DNA of 40,581 nt from Thermodesulfobacteriaceae bacterium UBA6232 (lineage in GTDB: Bacteria > Desulfobacterota > Thermodesulfobacteria > Thermodesulfobacteriales > Thermodesulfobacteriaceae), in NCBI GenBank assembly GCA_002441555.1, contig DJWK01000029.1:1-40581 (forward strand). Reading direction: 5' to 3'. This document shows positions 1-8,235 of the stretch, in pieces. A program made the translations under genes and the position numbers. Positions within the stretch are counted from its first letter, which is position 1; each line of letters opens with the position of its first letter. The notes under the pieces are model-generated. The model did not search any database. It was given only the letters and a program-made list of their open reading frames with translations, and had not been told where the DNA came from.

Positions 1-26
1 AGGACTCTGTAATTATACACACACCC

Positions 27-1076
27 TCAGGGATTCATGGCACACACCAGAATAAATCTTGCTGGATAGGTAACGGTGAAGGCTGCCCTGGTGATGGTAA
101 CCTTCCCGTCCTCTAAGGGTTGTCTTAAAGCCTCAATGACATCCCTTCTAAATTCGGGAAATTCATCAAGAAAAAGCACTCCATTATGAGCAAGACTAAC
201 CTCTCCAGGTCTTGGGAAGGGCCCTCCTCCAATAAGGCCTGCTTCGGAGATGTTAAAATGGGGATTCCGAAAAGGCCTTGCGGAAATAAAGGGTTTTTCA
301 GGGGAGAGTAGTCCTGCTACAGAGTAAATTTTGGTTGTCTCAAGGGCCTCTTCATAGGACATGGGTGGCAAAATGCTCGGAAGTCTGCTTGCAAGCATGG
401 TTTTTCCAGCCCCAGGTGGACCTATGAGCAAAATATTATGACCCCCCGCAGCAGAAATCTCAAAGGCCCTTTTGGCAAAATGTTGCCCTACAATTTCACT
501 GAAATCTCCCTGGAATTCCTCTTCAAAGAGATTCTCAATTTCTTCATTTTCATAAAGGGGCCCTTTTCCAAATTTAAGATAATCAAAAATTTCTCTTAAA
601 TGCTTAAAAGCTGAAATTTTGAAATTTTTAACCAGTTTAGCTTCCCTTAAATTTTCATAGGGAAGAATGATTTCTTCTAAGTCGAGTTCTTTGGCCTTGA
701 GAACAAAGGGTAAAATTCCTCTTACCCCTCTTATTGAGCCATCAAGGGATAATTCCCCTACAAAGGCTTTATTTTTTAGCTTTTCTTTTTCAAGAAGTCC
801 CTCGCCGGATAAAATCCCAAGTGCAATGGCAAGATCAAATCCAGTGCCTTCTTTTTTCAAATCAGCAGGAGAGAGATTAACAATAATTTTTTTTAAAGGA
901 AAGTCAAAGCCAGAATTTATAAGGGCTGAACGGATTCTTTCTTTACTCTCTTTTATACTGCTATCGGGAAGGCCAACAATAGTAATCCCTGGAAGTCCCC
1001 TTGAAATATCAACCTCCACTTCCACAGGGAAAGCTGAAAGACCAAGAATGGTAAAAGAAAGGGTTTTACTAAGCAT
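27..1076 (-). pseudogene. yifB: YifB/ComM-family Mg-chelatase-like AAA+ ATPase, cut short
   Basis: The product matches the YifB/ComM family (Mg chelatase-like), linked in other bacteria to natural transformation and branch migration. The N-terminal ChlI-like fold runs over roughly residues 20-165 and contains the family signature PGITIVGLPDSSIKESKERI. The AAA+ module follows with Walker A GPPGAGKTMLA near residue 220 and Walker B LFLDEFPEF near 300. The frame ends in TGA right after CAMNP, where the family continues NPCPCG, so only about 350 of the usual ~500 residues remain. Just 26 bases lie beyond the stop, so truncation, a sequence error at a contig end or recoding cannot be told apart. 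No Shine-Dalgarno is seen before the ATG, and an intrinsic terminator separates it from atpE upstream. The family call is firm; the status of the gene is not. Confidence 0.8.
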
Positions 1077-1093
1077 TTTTTATTTAAAAATAT

Positions 1094-1134
1094 AAAAAGG
1101 GCCCTAAGCCCTTTTAAAGCCCAAGGCCCTTTTT
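1094..1134 (-). terminator. Intrinsic terminator after atpE
   Basis: A perfect 10-bp inverted repeat (AAAAAGGGCC at 1094-1103 with GGCCCTTTTT at 1125-1134) encloses a 21-base loop. Read on the minus strand it ends in a T-rich run, as expected for termination downstream of atpE and before yifB. The symmetric A/T flanks would also allow function on the plus strand. Confidence 0.7.
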
Positions 1135-1156
1135 AATGAGTAAATTTTTTTCTAAA

Positions 1157-1534
1157 TTAACCACCGATAAACTGTAAGAATTTGGGAAGAACAGGGTTGG
1201 CATAAAGAAGAATCAAAGCAATAACAAGCGCATATATAACCTGGGTTTCAACGAGAGCTATACCGAGAATCATAGTAACGGTAAGTTTCCCAGCAAGCTC
1301 TGGGTTTCTGGCTATACCTTCACAGGCTCCAGCTGTGGCCTGACCTATTCCTATTCCGCATCCGAGGGCTCCAAGACCCACACCAATTCCAGCAGCAAGA
1401 ATAATGGCTGAATAGATGCCAAAACCCGTTACCATCTTATCACCTGCAGCTTTAGCAACTTCTTCAGCAAGAGCCGGATGAGTTAGAGCTAAAGATACTA
1501 ACGCCATCCCCAAAAGAATCAGCCACTTCTTCAT
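1157..1534 (-). CDS. atpE: F-type ATP synthase subunit c
   Basis: This is the proteolipid c subunit of the membrane rotor (F0). At 125 residues it is longer than the usual ~75-90 because of an extra N-terminal segment that looks like a signal peptide ending ALA-E near residue 24. Two membrane hairpin helices follow. Helix 1 is glycine-rich (GLGALGCGIGIGQ) and leads to the polar loop ARNPE; helix 2 carries the ion-binding Glu in LVETQVIYAL and ends LLYANP. The Glu is followed by Thr and a Tyr, as in sodium-type rings. However, aligned from the ARNPE loop, the helix 1 position of the sodium-ring Gln is Ile here, so ion specificity is uncertain. A strong AGGAGGTGG site precedes the ATG. It is the last gene of the F0 cluster and a terminator follows. 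Confidence 0.95.
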   Translation of the reverse strand: MKKWLILLGMALVSLALTHPALAEEVAKAAGDKMVTGFGIYSAIILAAGIGVGLGALGCGIGIGQATAGACEGIARNPELAGKLTVTMILGIALVETQVIYALVIALILLYANPVLPKFLQFIGG

Positions 1535-1610
1535 CCTACCACCTCCTCTTAATAAATTTTATTTTAGATATTTATTTATCAGAAGGCTTAAAAACCCCCT
1601 GATAATACCC

Positions 1611-2357
1611 TTAATGGTGTTCTTCAACGGCTCCTGCAAAGTAAACAAGACTTAATAATACAAAAATAAAGGTTTGAATAAAACCGACAGCCACACCAAG
1701 TATCATAACTGGAAGGGGTGCAAAGAATTTCCCGCCAAGCATAGTAAGGATTCCGAGAAGGATCTCTTTGGATAAAAGGTTTCCAAACAAACGGAAAGAA
1801 AGAGAAAGAAGTCTTCCCAAGTGACTGAAAATCTCTGCGGGAAGCATAAGGGGAATTAACCAAGGAATTGGGCCAAGAAAATCTTTAAAATAGGAAAGCC
1901 CCTTAAATTTAAGCCCAAGATAATGGTAATAAATTATGGTAATAAGGGTTAACCCCATAGTTACATTGATATTTGCTGTAGGAGACATAAAGCCAGGAAT
2001 TAATCCCAACAAATTACTGAAAAGAATATAAAGAGCGTAAGTAGTAATTAGTGGAAAAATAGTGGGCATAAGTTTATCAAGTTTGTCATGAGGTAGATTT
2101 TCCTGGGTAAAATTATATATACTTTCTACTACGAATTCCCAGAAATTTTGAAAGGTCCCCGGGATAAAATCTTTTTTGGATCTTGCAACAAGGGCAAGAA
2201 TTAAAATTATTCCTACTACAAAATAACTGTGCACCATATGGGGTGCAAGAAGCTGAGCAAGGATTCCATATTTGTCAGCCTCTTCATAATAGTACCATCC
2301 AGAGGGTAGCCCGAGTTTTTCAAGAATTAAACAAAGAAAAAGAATAGGATGCTCCAT
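1611..2357 (-). CDS. atpB: F-type ATP synthase subunit a
   Basis: This stator subunit provides the two ion half-channels against the c ring. The 248 residues hold several hydrophobic helices. The essential arginine lies in LSLSFRLFGNLLSKE (around residue 190), and the protein ends in a charged VEEHH tail. The N-terminal region contains the HMVHSYFVVGI helix typical of bacterial subunit a. AGGAGG lies just before the ATG. Upstream come atpI and atpZ, and atpE follows 76 bases downstream. The b subunits and the F1 sector are not in this cluster, so the ATP synthase genes of this organism are split between loci. Confidence 0.95.
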   Translation of the reverse strand: MEHPILFLCLILEKLGLPSGWYYYEEADKYGILAQLLAPHMVHSYFVVGIILILALVARSKKDFIPGTFQNFWEFVVESIYNFTQENLPHDKLDKLMPTIFPLITTYALYILFSNLLGLIPGFMSPTANINVTMGLTLITIIYYHYLGLKFKGLSYFKDFLGPIPWLIPLMLPAEIFSHLGRLLSLSFRLFGNLLSKEILLGILTMLGGKFFAPLPVMILGVAVGFIQTFIFVLLSLVYFAGAVEEHH

Positions 2358-2370
2358 CTTTACAACCTCC

Positions 2371-2805
2371 TTAAAAGCTTTCCTTCCTTCTTAACCAAAC
2401 TCTAAAAATTACCACAAAAATTTGAAAATAAACCAAAGTAAATCCCAAAATAAGAAATACAGGGTGCAATTTTATATATTTTATCAAAAAATAGAAGATA
2501 ATTCCCAAGGCAAGAAGTCTTAAATAGGCCTTTACAAGAAAAAGGGTTCTTTCCTTTTGATAGGGTCTTTCAATACAACACATAACATTGCGATAAACCT
2601 TATAGAGAAGCTCTATCCCCTCTTTTTTAAGGGTTGCAAAATTTAAATAAGCAAGAAGACCCCCAATTAAAAAGGCAAGAAAAATTTTTAAATTTTGAAA
2701 AATAAGAAGAACCGAAAAGGAACCTGTAAAGAGACTCAGGACCATAAAAAGAGTCAATTCCTGAAAAAAAGCCTTACTTTCCTCTTCTCTCACCTTTATT
2801 AACAT
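2371..2805 (-). CDS. atpI: ATP synthase subunit I-like membrane protein
   Basis: A 144-residue protein with about four hydrophobic helices. Position and topology fit the ATP synthase I family, which assists c-ring assembly or magnesium uptake in other bacteria. Sequence conservation in this family is low, so the call leans on the order atpZ-atpI-atpB-atpE. The start is uncertain: the ATG used here overlaps the end of atpZ by 32 bases and the nearby GAGGG sits too close to it, while a GTG five codons in is an alternative. Confidence 0.75.
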   Translation of the reverse strand: MLIKVREEESKAFFQELTLFMVLSLFTGSFSVLLIFQNLKIFLAFLIGGLLAYLNFATLKKEGIELLYKVYRNVMCCIERPYQKERTLFLVKAYLRLLALGIIFYFLIKYIKLHPVFLILGFTLVYFQIFVVIFRVWLRRKESF

Positions 2806-3040
2806 CCCTCATGCGTTTTTTGCTGTAGTAAATGAGATTCTTTATTCCTCCAATGGCACCAAATATTATAAAAAGAGTGGTAATCCAGGGTGAGGTTTTT
2901 CCTTTTAGAAGTTTTTCCTCTATAAGCCATCCTGTAATTGCTCCTGCAAGAATAGAACCAATTACTGCAATACCAATGGTTAAGCTTTCAACTAAAACTG
3001 TCAGTAAAAATTTAAAATTACTCTCTTTCTTTTCGTTCAA
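2774..3040 (-). CDS. atpZ: AtpZ/AtpI-family protein
   Basis: A small 88-residue protein of the ATPase_gene1 type with two transmembrane helices (about residues 10-40 and 52-70) separated by a short charged loop. It has the glycine-rich helix GSILAGAITGWLIEE and a C-terminal basic tail. Such proteins head F0 operons and are proposed to help assemble the c ring or carry magnesium or calcium. The start codon is TTG and no convincing Shine-Dalgarno is visible. It overlaps atpI by 32 bases and probably starts the F0 operon. Confidence 0.75.
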   Translation of the reverse strand: MNEKKESNFKFLLTVLVESLTIGIAVIGSILAGAITGWLIEEKLLKGKTSPWITTLFIIFGAIGGIKNLIYYSKKRMRDVNKGERRGK

Positions 3041-3126
3041 TTTAGGCTATTTTAAAGGTAGCTCTAAAATTAATCAATAGGTATTAAAAGTGATTCTTAA
3101 GAATAATTTCCAATAAAATCTTTTAT

Positions 3127-6100
3127 TTAATAATTAACTGCCTTTTTTTGTAGCTTTTCTTCTCTTTTTACTTCATAATATTCCTTTACCTGTTCTACAA
3201 AGGCTTCAAGTCTCATTCTAACTCCCATGGATTTTTGTCCATCACAGGGAACAGTTAATATGGGAAGCCTTTCTCCGGTTTCTTCTCTCACCCTTTTTAA
3301 GATAGCGGCTTGAACATTACCTGGCATGCAGGCAAAGGGAATCACATTGACAAGCCCTGATACTCCTTTTTTTAGATATTCCACGGCTTTACCCACAGAA
3401 AGCATAACCTCTCCACCTTCATAATCAGGATGCAAAAAGGCCTTAGCATATCTTTCAAGATCCTCTATGGTTGGATCTTTAGCTCTATCACCCAAAAAGT
3501 TTTCAACGATTTTCAAAAACCTTTCTTCTTCTTCAAATTGTATTTGATTTTCAATAATGAACTTAAGAACTGGACCTAAAAGGCCGTGTCTTTTTGCCCA
3601 TTTTTTGGAAATATAATTGATAAAGTAAATCCATTCTCCAATGGGAGGAAGAAGAACTTCAAGTCCCATATCTTCCAGGTTTCTGTATAAATTTTCATTG
3701 GCAAAGCGATTGGTTCTCACATAAATTTCTCCAACAACTCCAACAAGGGGAAGTTCTTCATTAATCTTTGGAATTCTTTCAAAGGCTTCCTTTATTTCAA
3801 GGAGGGTTTCTGCAAGATTTCCTCTCTCCTCAATGGTTTTTTCTATTTTAGAAAGACTTTCCCAGTAAATCCTTTCTACTTCCTTTTTATCAAGGGCGTA
3901 AGGTCTTGTCCTTCTCAAAAGTTTATCAAGGATATCAACGGCAACAACCCCTCTCCAAGCTATTCGGGTAAAATCACTTCCAGCAATTCCGAGATCTTCA
4001 TAGAATTCAATATCCTGCTGGGGAGAATAGACGGGAAGATTAGTTATTCCAAGATCCCTTAATATCTTTCTGTGAAGTCTATTATACTGACCAAATCTAC
4101 ATGGGCCAGAACCATCAGGCATAAAAAAGACACTTTTTTCAGGATTAAAATCGGGTCTATTTACCAGTTTAATTAAATCTCCTGTGGTTAGAATGGTGGG
4201 ATAACACTCTTTTCCCGAGGTCCATTTTCTTCCAAGTTCTAAGGATTCCTCATCGGGTTCGGGAAGAACTTCTGCATTAATACCGCAGGCTCTGAAGGCT
4301 GCAGCAAGGGCTCTGGCATGGTCTGTCATGTAGGGTATATAAATGGTTCTTCCCTCAGCAGGATGAATTTTTTGCCGATTAAAGGCTCTTTGAAGTTTAT
4401 AAGGTTTGGCCTTCCCTTTGAGACTATCTACAAAGGCTTCAAGTCTTGTTACAACCCCTGCTTCGGCACTGTGCTCATCAACCTCAATTTCAATAAAGGG
4501 TTTTCCTGCAAGAAGCTCTTCAAAAAAGTGGGCTATAAAGGAATCAGGCCCGCAGGAAAAGTTGGTAAAGTAAATGGGGAAAAGATTGGGCGTTTCCCTT
4601 ATGATATGGGCAGCAAGTAAAAATCTCTGCCCGTATTCCCAGTACATGCCTTCAAGGGTGTCCCTGTCTTTTGCCTGTTCAAGGGGTAGCATATCCACCG
4701 GAAGACCTAAAAGTCCGAGTTTTCTTATCTTGTGATGAAGTGATAGATTAGCCCCAGGATCAAAGGCATTATAAGGCCTTCCCACAATAACAAGCACTAT
4801 TTCATTCTCAAAATCTTTTAAAAGTTCTTCTCCTCTTTTTTTTAGCCAGTTGTGAAATTCCTCTTGAGCTTCCTCAGCTATCTTCCAGGCTCTTTTAACC
4901 TTTTCCACAGGTTCGGAAAGAAGTTGAGCAAGAGCCTTTATTTCTTCATTAAGGACATATCCCCTTCTTCCCAGATGAAAAACCGGTGAGATAACTCTTG
5001 CTCCATATTCTTTAAAATTAATACTTGCGGGACTGGTCCAAGGAATACTTTGAACCCAGGGGCAGATTTTTCCAATTTTTAACTCAGGCACTTCAGGCGG
5101 AAGATCAGTTATTTGAGGAATAAAGAGATTTTTCACCCCGAGGTCAAGAAGATTTTTAATATGACCCAGAGCAATTTTTACGGGAAAACAGGGCTCAGAA
5201 GGGGCAAGCTCACACCCCTTTTTAATAACCTCTTTGGAGGTCGGTGGGGATAAAAAAACTTTGTAGCCCAGTTCCTGAAAAAGGGTTGCAAAAAGGGGAA
5301 GCCATTCAAAAAATTGAAGGGCCCTCGGAATCCCGATGACTTTGTCTGAGGAAAGATCCAAATTTTCCGATAAGGGCTCAAGATAGGAGAGAAGTTTTTT
5401 CTCTCTTTCAAGAGTAGGATTAGGAATTCTTTCATCGGGCTTTCTGTGGTCAAGTTCATAGCGGTCACATCTTCCACCGTAGTAATAGGGCTGAGAGTCT
5501 TCTACTGTGACTTTATGGATTTCACACTGATTGGGACAATGGCGGCATTCAAAGGTAGAAATAAAGTATTTAACCTTGGCAAGGTCAAAGCCTTTGAATC
5601 TGCTTTCGCCTTTAGTTTCCTCCTTGGCAAGAAGGGCAACTCCTATGGCGCCTGTGACTTCATTATTAGGCGGAACAATGATAGGTTTTCCAAGCACCTT
5701 TTCAAAGGCAGCAACCACCCCTTTGTTGAAAGCCACCGCTCCCTGGAAAAAAATCTTCTTTCCAATTTTTCTTCCTTCCACCACTTTATTTAAGTAATTG
5801 TAAACAATGGAATAACAAAGCCCTGCAATGAGATCCTCCTTGGGAAGCCCCTGTTGCTGGTAATGAAGAAGGTCTGACTGCATAAAAACAGTGCATCTCT
5901 CGCCCATTTTTAGGGGAGCTTGACTTTTTAAAGCGATATCTCCGAATTCTTCGATGGGTATTCCAAGTTTAACTCCCTGTTCTTGAAGAAAAGAGCCTGT
6001 TCCTGCAGCGCAGGCCTTATTCATGGTAAAATCTGAAATGGTTCCGCCTTCAAGATAAATATACTTTGAATCCTGGCCTCCAATTTCAAAAATAGTGTCA

Positions 6101-7356
6101 ACCTCAGGATCAAGATAAAGGGCTCCGTAAGCTTGAGCGGTTATTTCATTTCTTATAACATCTGCACCGATAAAATCTCCCACAAGGTATCTTCCAGAAC
6201 CTGTAGTTCCAACACCTTTTACTTTTACTTTGTCAGGGAGTTTTTTTCTCAATTCAAGAAGGCCCTTTTTAACGCTTTCAAGGGGTTTTCCATGATGGAA
6301 AAGATATACCTTCGCAACAAGATTTCCCTCTTCATCAATGGCAACAAGTTTGGTGCTAACTGAACCCACATCCACACCAAGATAAATCTCAAGTTCTTCT
6401 TTAGAATTGAGGTCTCTTCTTTCCCGCTTTGCTTCAATTTCTTTTCTTATTTTTTCTGAAAGGGAGAGGGATTCAAAGGGATAAAGAACAGGGTGTCTTG
6501 AAGGATTATAAACCCTCTCTTTTAAATAGGCTCTAAGAATATCTGAACCTTTATAAGAAGAGGAGGCCTTTCCTTCAAGGCCATAAAGAGCTGCTCCGAT
6601 AGCTCCCATTATTTTAAAATGCTCTGGAATAATAAGTTCCTCATCTTTCAGATTGAAAATCTCCTTTATAGCCCTTCTTACTCCAAAATTAGCAGCGACT
6701 CCTCCTTGAAAAATAAGGGGAGGAAGGATGGGACGACCTTTGGCAAGATTACTTTTTAAATTTCTAATTATGGCAAAGCAAAGCCCTGCAATGATTTCCT
6801 CATCAGGAACTGCTGCCTGCTGAAGATGAATCATATCGGATTTAGCAAAGACAGTACAGCGTCCGGCAATTCTTGGAATATTTTTGGCAAGAAGGGCCTT
6901 TTGAGAGAATTCTTCAATGGTGTATCCGAGGCGAGCTGCCTGTTGTTCTAAAAAAGAGCCTGTTCCAGCAGCACAAAGGGTATTAAGAGCAAAGTCCTCA
7001 ATCTCAGGAATTCCCCTTTCATGGGTAATAAAAATAAGTTTTGAATCTTCACCTCCAATATCAATGATGGTTTTTACCTCGGGATGAAAAAAGGTGGCAG
7101 CCTTGGCATGAGCCATAACTTCATTAACAAAGGCACATCCAAGAATTTGGGAAATGGTTTTTCCTGCAGTGCCTGTGCAAGTAATTCCAGAAAGAGAATT
7201 TCCAAACTTTTCTTCCACTTCTCTAAGGATTCTTTCAGCGGTTTCTATAGGCTGGCCATTTGTTCTCTGATAGGTATGATAAAGAATTTTTCTTTTCTCA
7301 TTTAAAACGGCAACTTTGGCTGTTCCAGACCCGACATCAAGCCCTACATAGAGCAT
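3127..7356 (-). CDS. Giant acyl-CoA dehydratase activase-related protein (two BcrAD/BadFG ATPase domains plus DUF2229/HgdB-like parts)
   Basis: This 1409-residue protein combines parts of the 2-hydroxyacyl-CoA dehydratase / benzoyl-CoA reductase system. Two ASKHA ATPase domains stand in tandem: residues 1-265 (GLDVGSGTAK; IDIGGEDSK at 98-106; Cys128 in CAAGTGSF; Cys167 in GRCTVF) and residues 324-580 (GVDVGSVSTK; EIGGQDSK; Cys449 in CAAGTGSF; Cys488 in GERCTVF). In single-domain activators these cysteines bind a [4Fe-4S] cluster at a dimer interface, so this chain may form an internal pseudo-dimer. A CxxCxxxC group (604, 607, 611) follows, then a DUF2229-like region (IGIPRALQFFEWLP, PSEPCFPVK) and an HgdB-like tail with FACMPGNVQ. 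Related ORFs are widespread in anaerobes, but the substrate is unknown. No dehydratase subunits lie nearby. AAAGGGGGTAATT precedes the ATG. Confidence 0.85.
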   Translation of the reverse strand: MLYVGLDVGSGTAKVAVLNEKRKILYHTYQRTNGQPIETAERILREVEEKFGNSLSGITCTGTAGKTISQILGCAFVNEVMAHAKAATFFHPEVKTIIDIGGEDSKLIFITHERGIPEIEDFALNTLCAAGTGSFLEQQAARLGYTIEEFSQKALLAKNIPRIAGRCTVFAKSDMIHLQQAAVPDEEIIAGLCFAIIRNLKSNLAKGRPILPPLIFQGGVAANFGVRRAIKEIFNLKDEELIIPEHFKIMGAIGAALYGLEGKASSSYKGSDILRAYLKERVYNPSRHPVLYPFESLSLSEKIRKEIEAKRERRDLNSKEELEIYLGVDVGSVSTKLVAIDEEGNLVAKVYLFHHGKPLESVKKGLLELRKKLPDKVKVKGVGTTGSGRYLVGDFIGADVIRNEITAQAYGALYLDPEVDTIFEIGGQDSKYIYLEGGTISDFTMNKACAAGTGSFLQEQGVKLGIPIEEFGDIALKSQAPLKMGERCTVFMQSDLLHYQQQGLPKEDLIAGLCYSIVYNYLNKVVEGRKIGKKIFFQGAVAFNKGVVAAFEKVLGKPIIVPPNNEVTGAIGVALLAKEETKGESRFKGFDLAKVKYFISTFECRHCPNQCEIHKVTVEDSQPYYYGGRCDRYELDHRKPDERIPNPTLEREKKLLSYLEPLSENLDLSSDKVIGIPRALQFFEWLPLFATLFQELGYKVFLSPPTSKEVIKKGCELAPSEPCFPVKIALGHIKNLLDLGVKNLFIPQITDLPPEVPELKIGKICPWVQSIPWTSPASINFKEYGARVISPVFHLGRRGYVLNEEIKALAQLLSEPVEKVKRAWKIAEEAQEEFHNWLKKRGEELLKDFENEIVLVIVGRPYNAFDPGANLSLHHKIRKLGLLGLPVDMLPLEQAKDRDTLEGMYWEYGQRFLLAAHIIRETPNLFPIYFTNFSCGPDSFIAHFFEELLAGKPFIEIEVDEHSAEAGVVTRLEAFVDSLKGKAKPYKLQRAFNRQKIHPAEGRTIYIPYMTDHARALAAAFRACGINAEVLPEPDEESLELGRKWTSGKECYPTILTTGDLIKLVNRPDFNPEKSVFFMPDGSGPCRFGQYNRLHRKILRDLGITNLPVYSPQQDIEFYEDLGIAGSDFTRIAWRGVVAVDILDKLLRRTRPYALDKKEVERIYWESLSKIEKTIEERGNLAETLLEIKEAFERIPKINEELPLVGVVGEIYVRTNRFANENLYRNLEDMGLEVLLPPIGEWIYFINYISKKWAKRHGLLGPVLKFIIENQIQFEEEERFLKIVENFLGDRAKDPTIEDLERYAKAFLHPDYEGGEVMLSVGKAVEYLKKGVSGLVNVIPFACMPGNVQAAILKRVREETGERLPILTVPCDGQKSMGVRMRLEAFVEQVKEYYEVKREEKLQKKAVNY

Positions 7357-7407
7357 AATTACCCCCTTTAAAAGACTTCTTAAAAAATCTTAATTCAAAA
7401 AAAAGAA

Positions 7408-7435
7408 TTGACAAGGGAAATCATTGTGATACAAT
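7408..7435 (+). promoter_or_regulatory. Promoter of the bacteriohemerythrin gene
   Basis: A consensus -35 TTGACA (7408-7413) and -10 TACAAT (7430-7435) are 16 bases apart, with a TG one base before the -10 (extended -10). The predicted start leaves a leader of about 30 bases containing the AGGGAGG ribosome site. Confidence 0.75.
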
Positions 7436-7473
7436 TTTAATAGTATCTTTAAACAATAAAAGGGAGGTTGATT

Positions 7474-7881
7474 ATGCCTTTTATGGAATGGTCTGATAAA
7501 CTTGTTACTGGTGTTAGAGAGTGTGATGAACAACACAAAAAACTGGTAAGTCTTATTAATGAGCTTTATGATGCTATGAAACAGGGAAAAGGAAAAGAGG
7601 TAATTGATAAAGCTCTTGATGAGCTAGTAAAGTATGCAGGTTATCACTTTACCACAGAGGAGACATTAATGACCAAATATGGATATCCAGAGCTTGCAGC
7701 TCATAAAAGGGAGCACGAAAATTTCAAAGCCAAAATTAAGGAATTTCTTGACAAAAAGGCTAAAGGAGAGGTTACTCTTTCAGTTGAGGTTATGACTTTT
7801 TTAAAAGAGTGGCTTATAAAACACATTATGGGGACTGACAAAAAATACGGGCCTTTTCTTCAGCAAAAGATGGGAAAATAG
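7474..7881 (+). CDS. Bacteriohemerythrin
   Basis: A single-domain O2-binding di-iron protein of 135 residues, likely cytoplasmic, for oxygen scavenging, sensing or delivery in an anaerobe. All ligands of the family can be seen: His21 (DEQHKK), His58 and Glu62 (YHFTTEE), His77 and His81 (AAHKREHE), His117 and Asp122 (IKHIMGTD). I start at the ATG at 7474, six bases after AGGGAGG (7461-7467), rather than at the in-frame TTG at 7468 that directly abuts that site. It has its own strong promoter and is divergent from the dehydratase activator gene. Confidence 0.95.
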   Translation: MPFMEWSDKLVTGVRECDEQHKKLVSLINELYDAMKQGKGKEVIDKALDELVKYAGYHFTTEETLMTKYGYPELAAHKREHENFKAKIKEFLDKKAKGEVTLSVEVMTFLKEWLIKHIMGTDKKYGPFLQQKMGK

Positions 7882-7937
7882 GCCATCTTAGGTCTTTGTT
7901 GACAAAATTTAATTTAGGTTTATTTTTTTAAAAGGAC

Positions 7938-8012
7938 GGGGCCGTAGCTCAGAGGGAGAGCGCGTGAATGGCATTCACGAGGTCGTGGGTTCAAGTCCCA
8001 CCGGCTCCACCA
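7938..8012 (+). tRNA. tRNA-Ala (GGC)
   Basis: The cloverleaf folds by eye: acceptor GGGGCCG/CGGCTCC, D-arm GCTC...GAGC, anticodon stem CGTGA/TCACG with loop ATGGCAT (anticodon GGC), T-arm GTGGG TTCAAGT CCCAC, discriminator A. The 3' CCA is encoded (8010-8012). Confidence 0.95.
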
Positions 8013-8028
8013 TTAAAAGGATTTTTAA

Positions 8029-8235
8029 ATGTCTCAAGATAAAATAGTCTCCCTTGAAAAAAAGGTCTCTCAAGACTCTAAACAAGCCCTCTCTCCTCTT
8101 GAAGAGATTATTCTCAGAACCACAAAAGAAATTGTGATTAAATTTATTGAAATGGGAAGATGTTCGCCTGCAACTTTTGAAGAGGTTTTTACCTTGGTTC
8201 ACAGTGTTATCAGAAAGACCCTTCTTAAACAATGA
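8029..8235 (+). CDS. Small conserved-looking protein of unknown function
   Basis: I do not recognise this 68-residue ORF. The product is predicted soluble and helical: a lysine/serine-rich N-terminal third, then a compact region TKEIVIKFIEMGRCSPATFEEVF ending in a basic amphipathic helix. Its ATG lies 17 bases after the tRNA-Ala CCA end with AAAGGA a few bases upstream. Its stop overlaps the start of the following flavoprotein (ATGA), which suggests translational coupling and supports a real gene. No cysteine cluster or transmembrane segment is seen. Confidence 0.6.
   Translation: MSQDKIVSLEKKVSQDSKQALSPLEEIILRTTKEIVIKFIEMGRCSPATFEEVFTLVHSVIRKTLLKQ

Noticed and set aside
5178..5797. Several open frames of 60-115 codons on both strands inside the activase gene
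   Set aside because: They are shadows of the long 1409-residue gene, whose translation is fully supported by family motifs.
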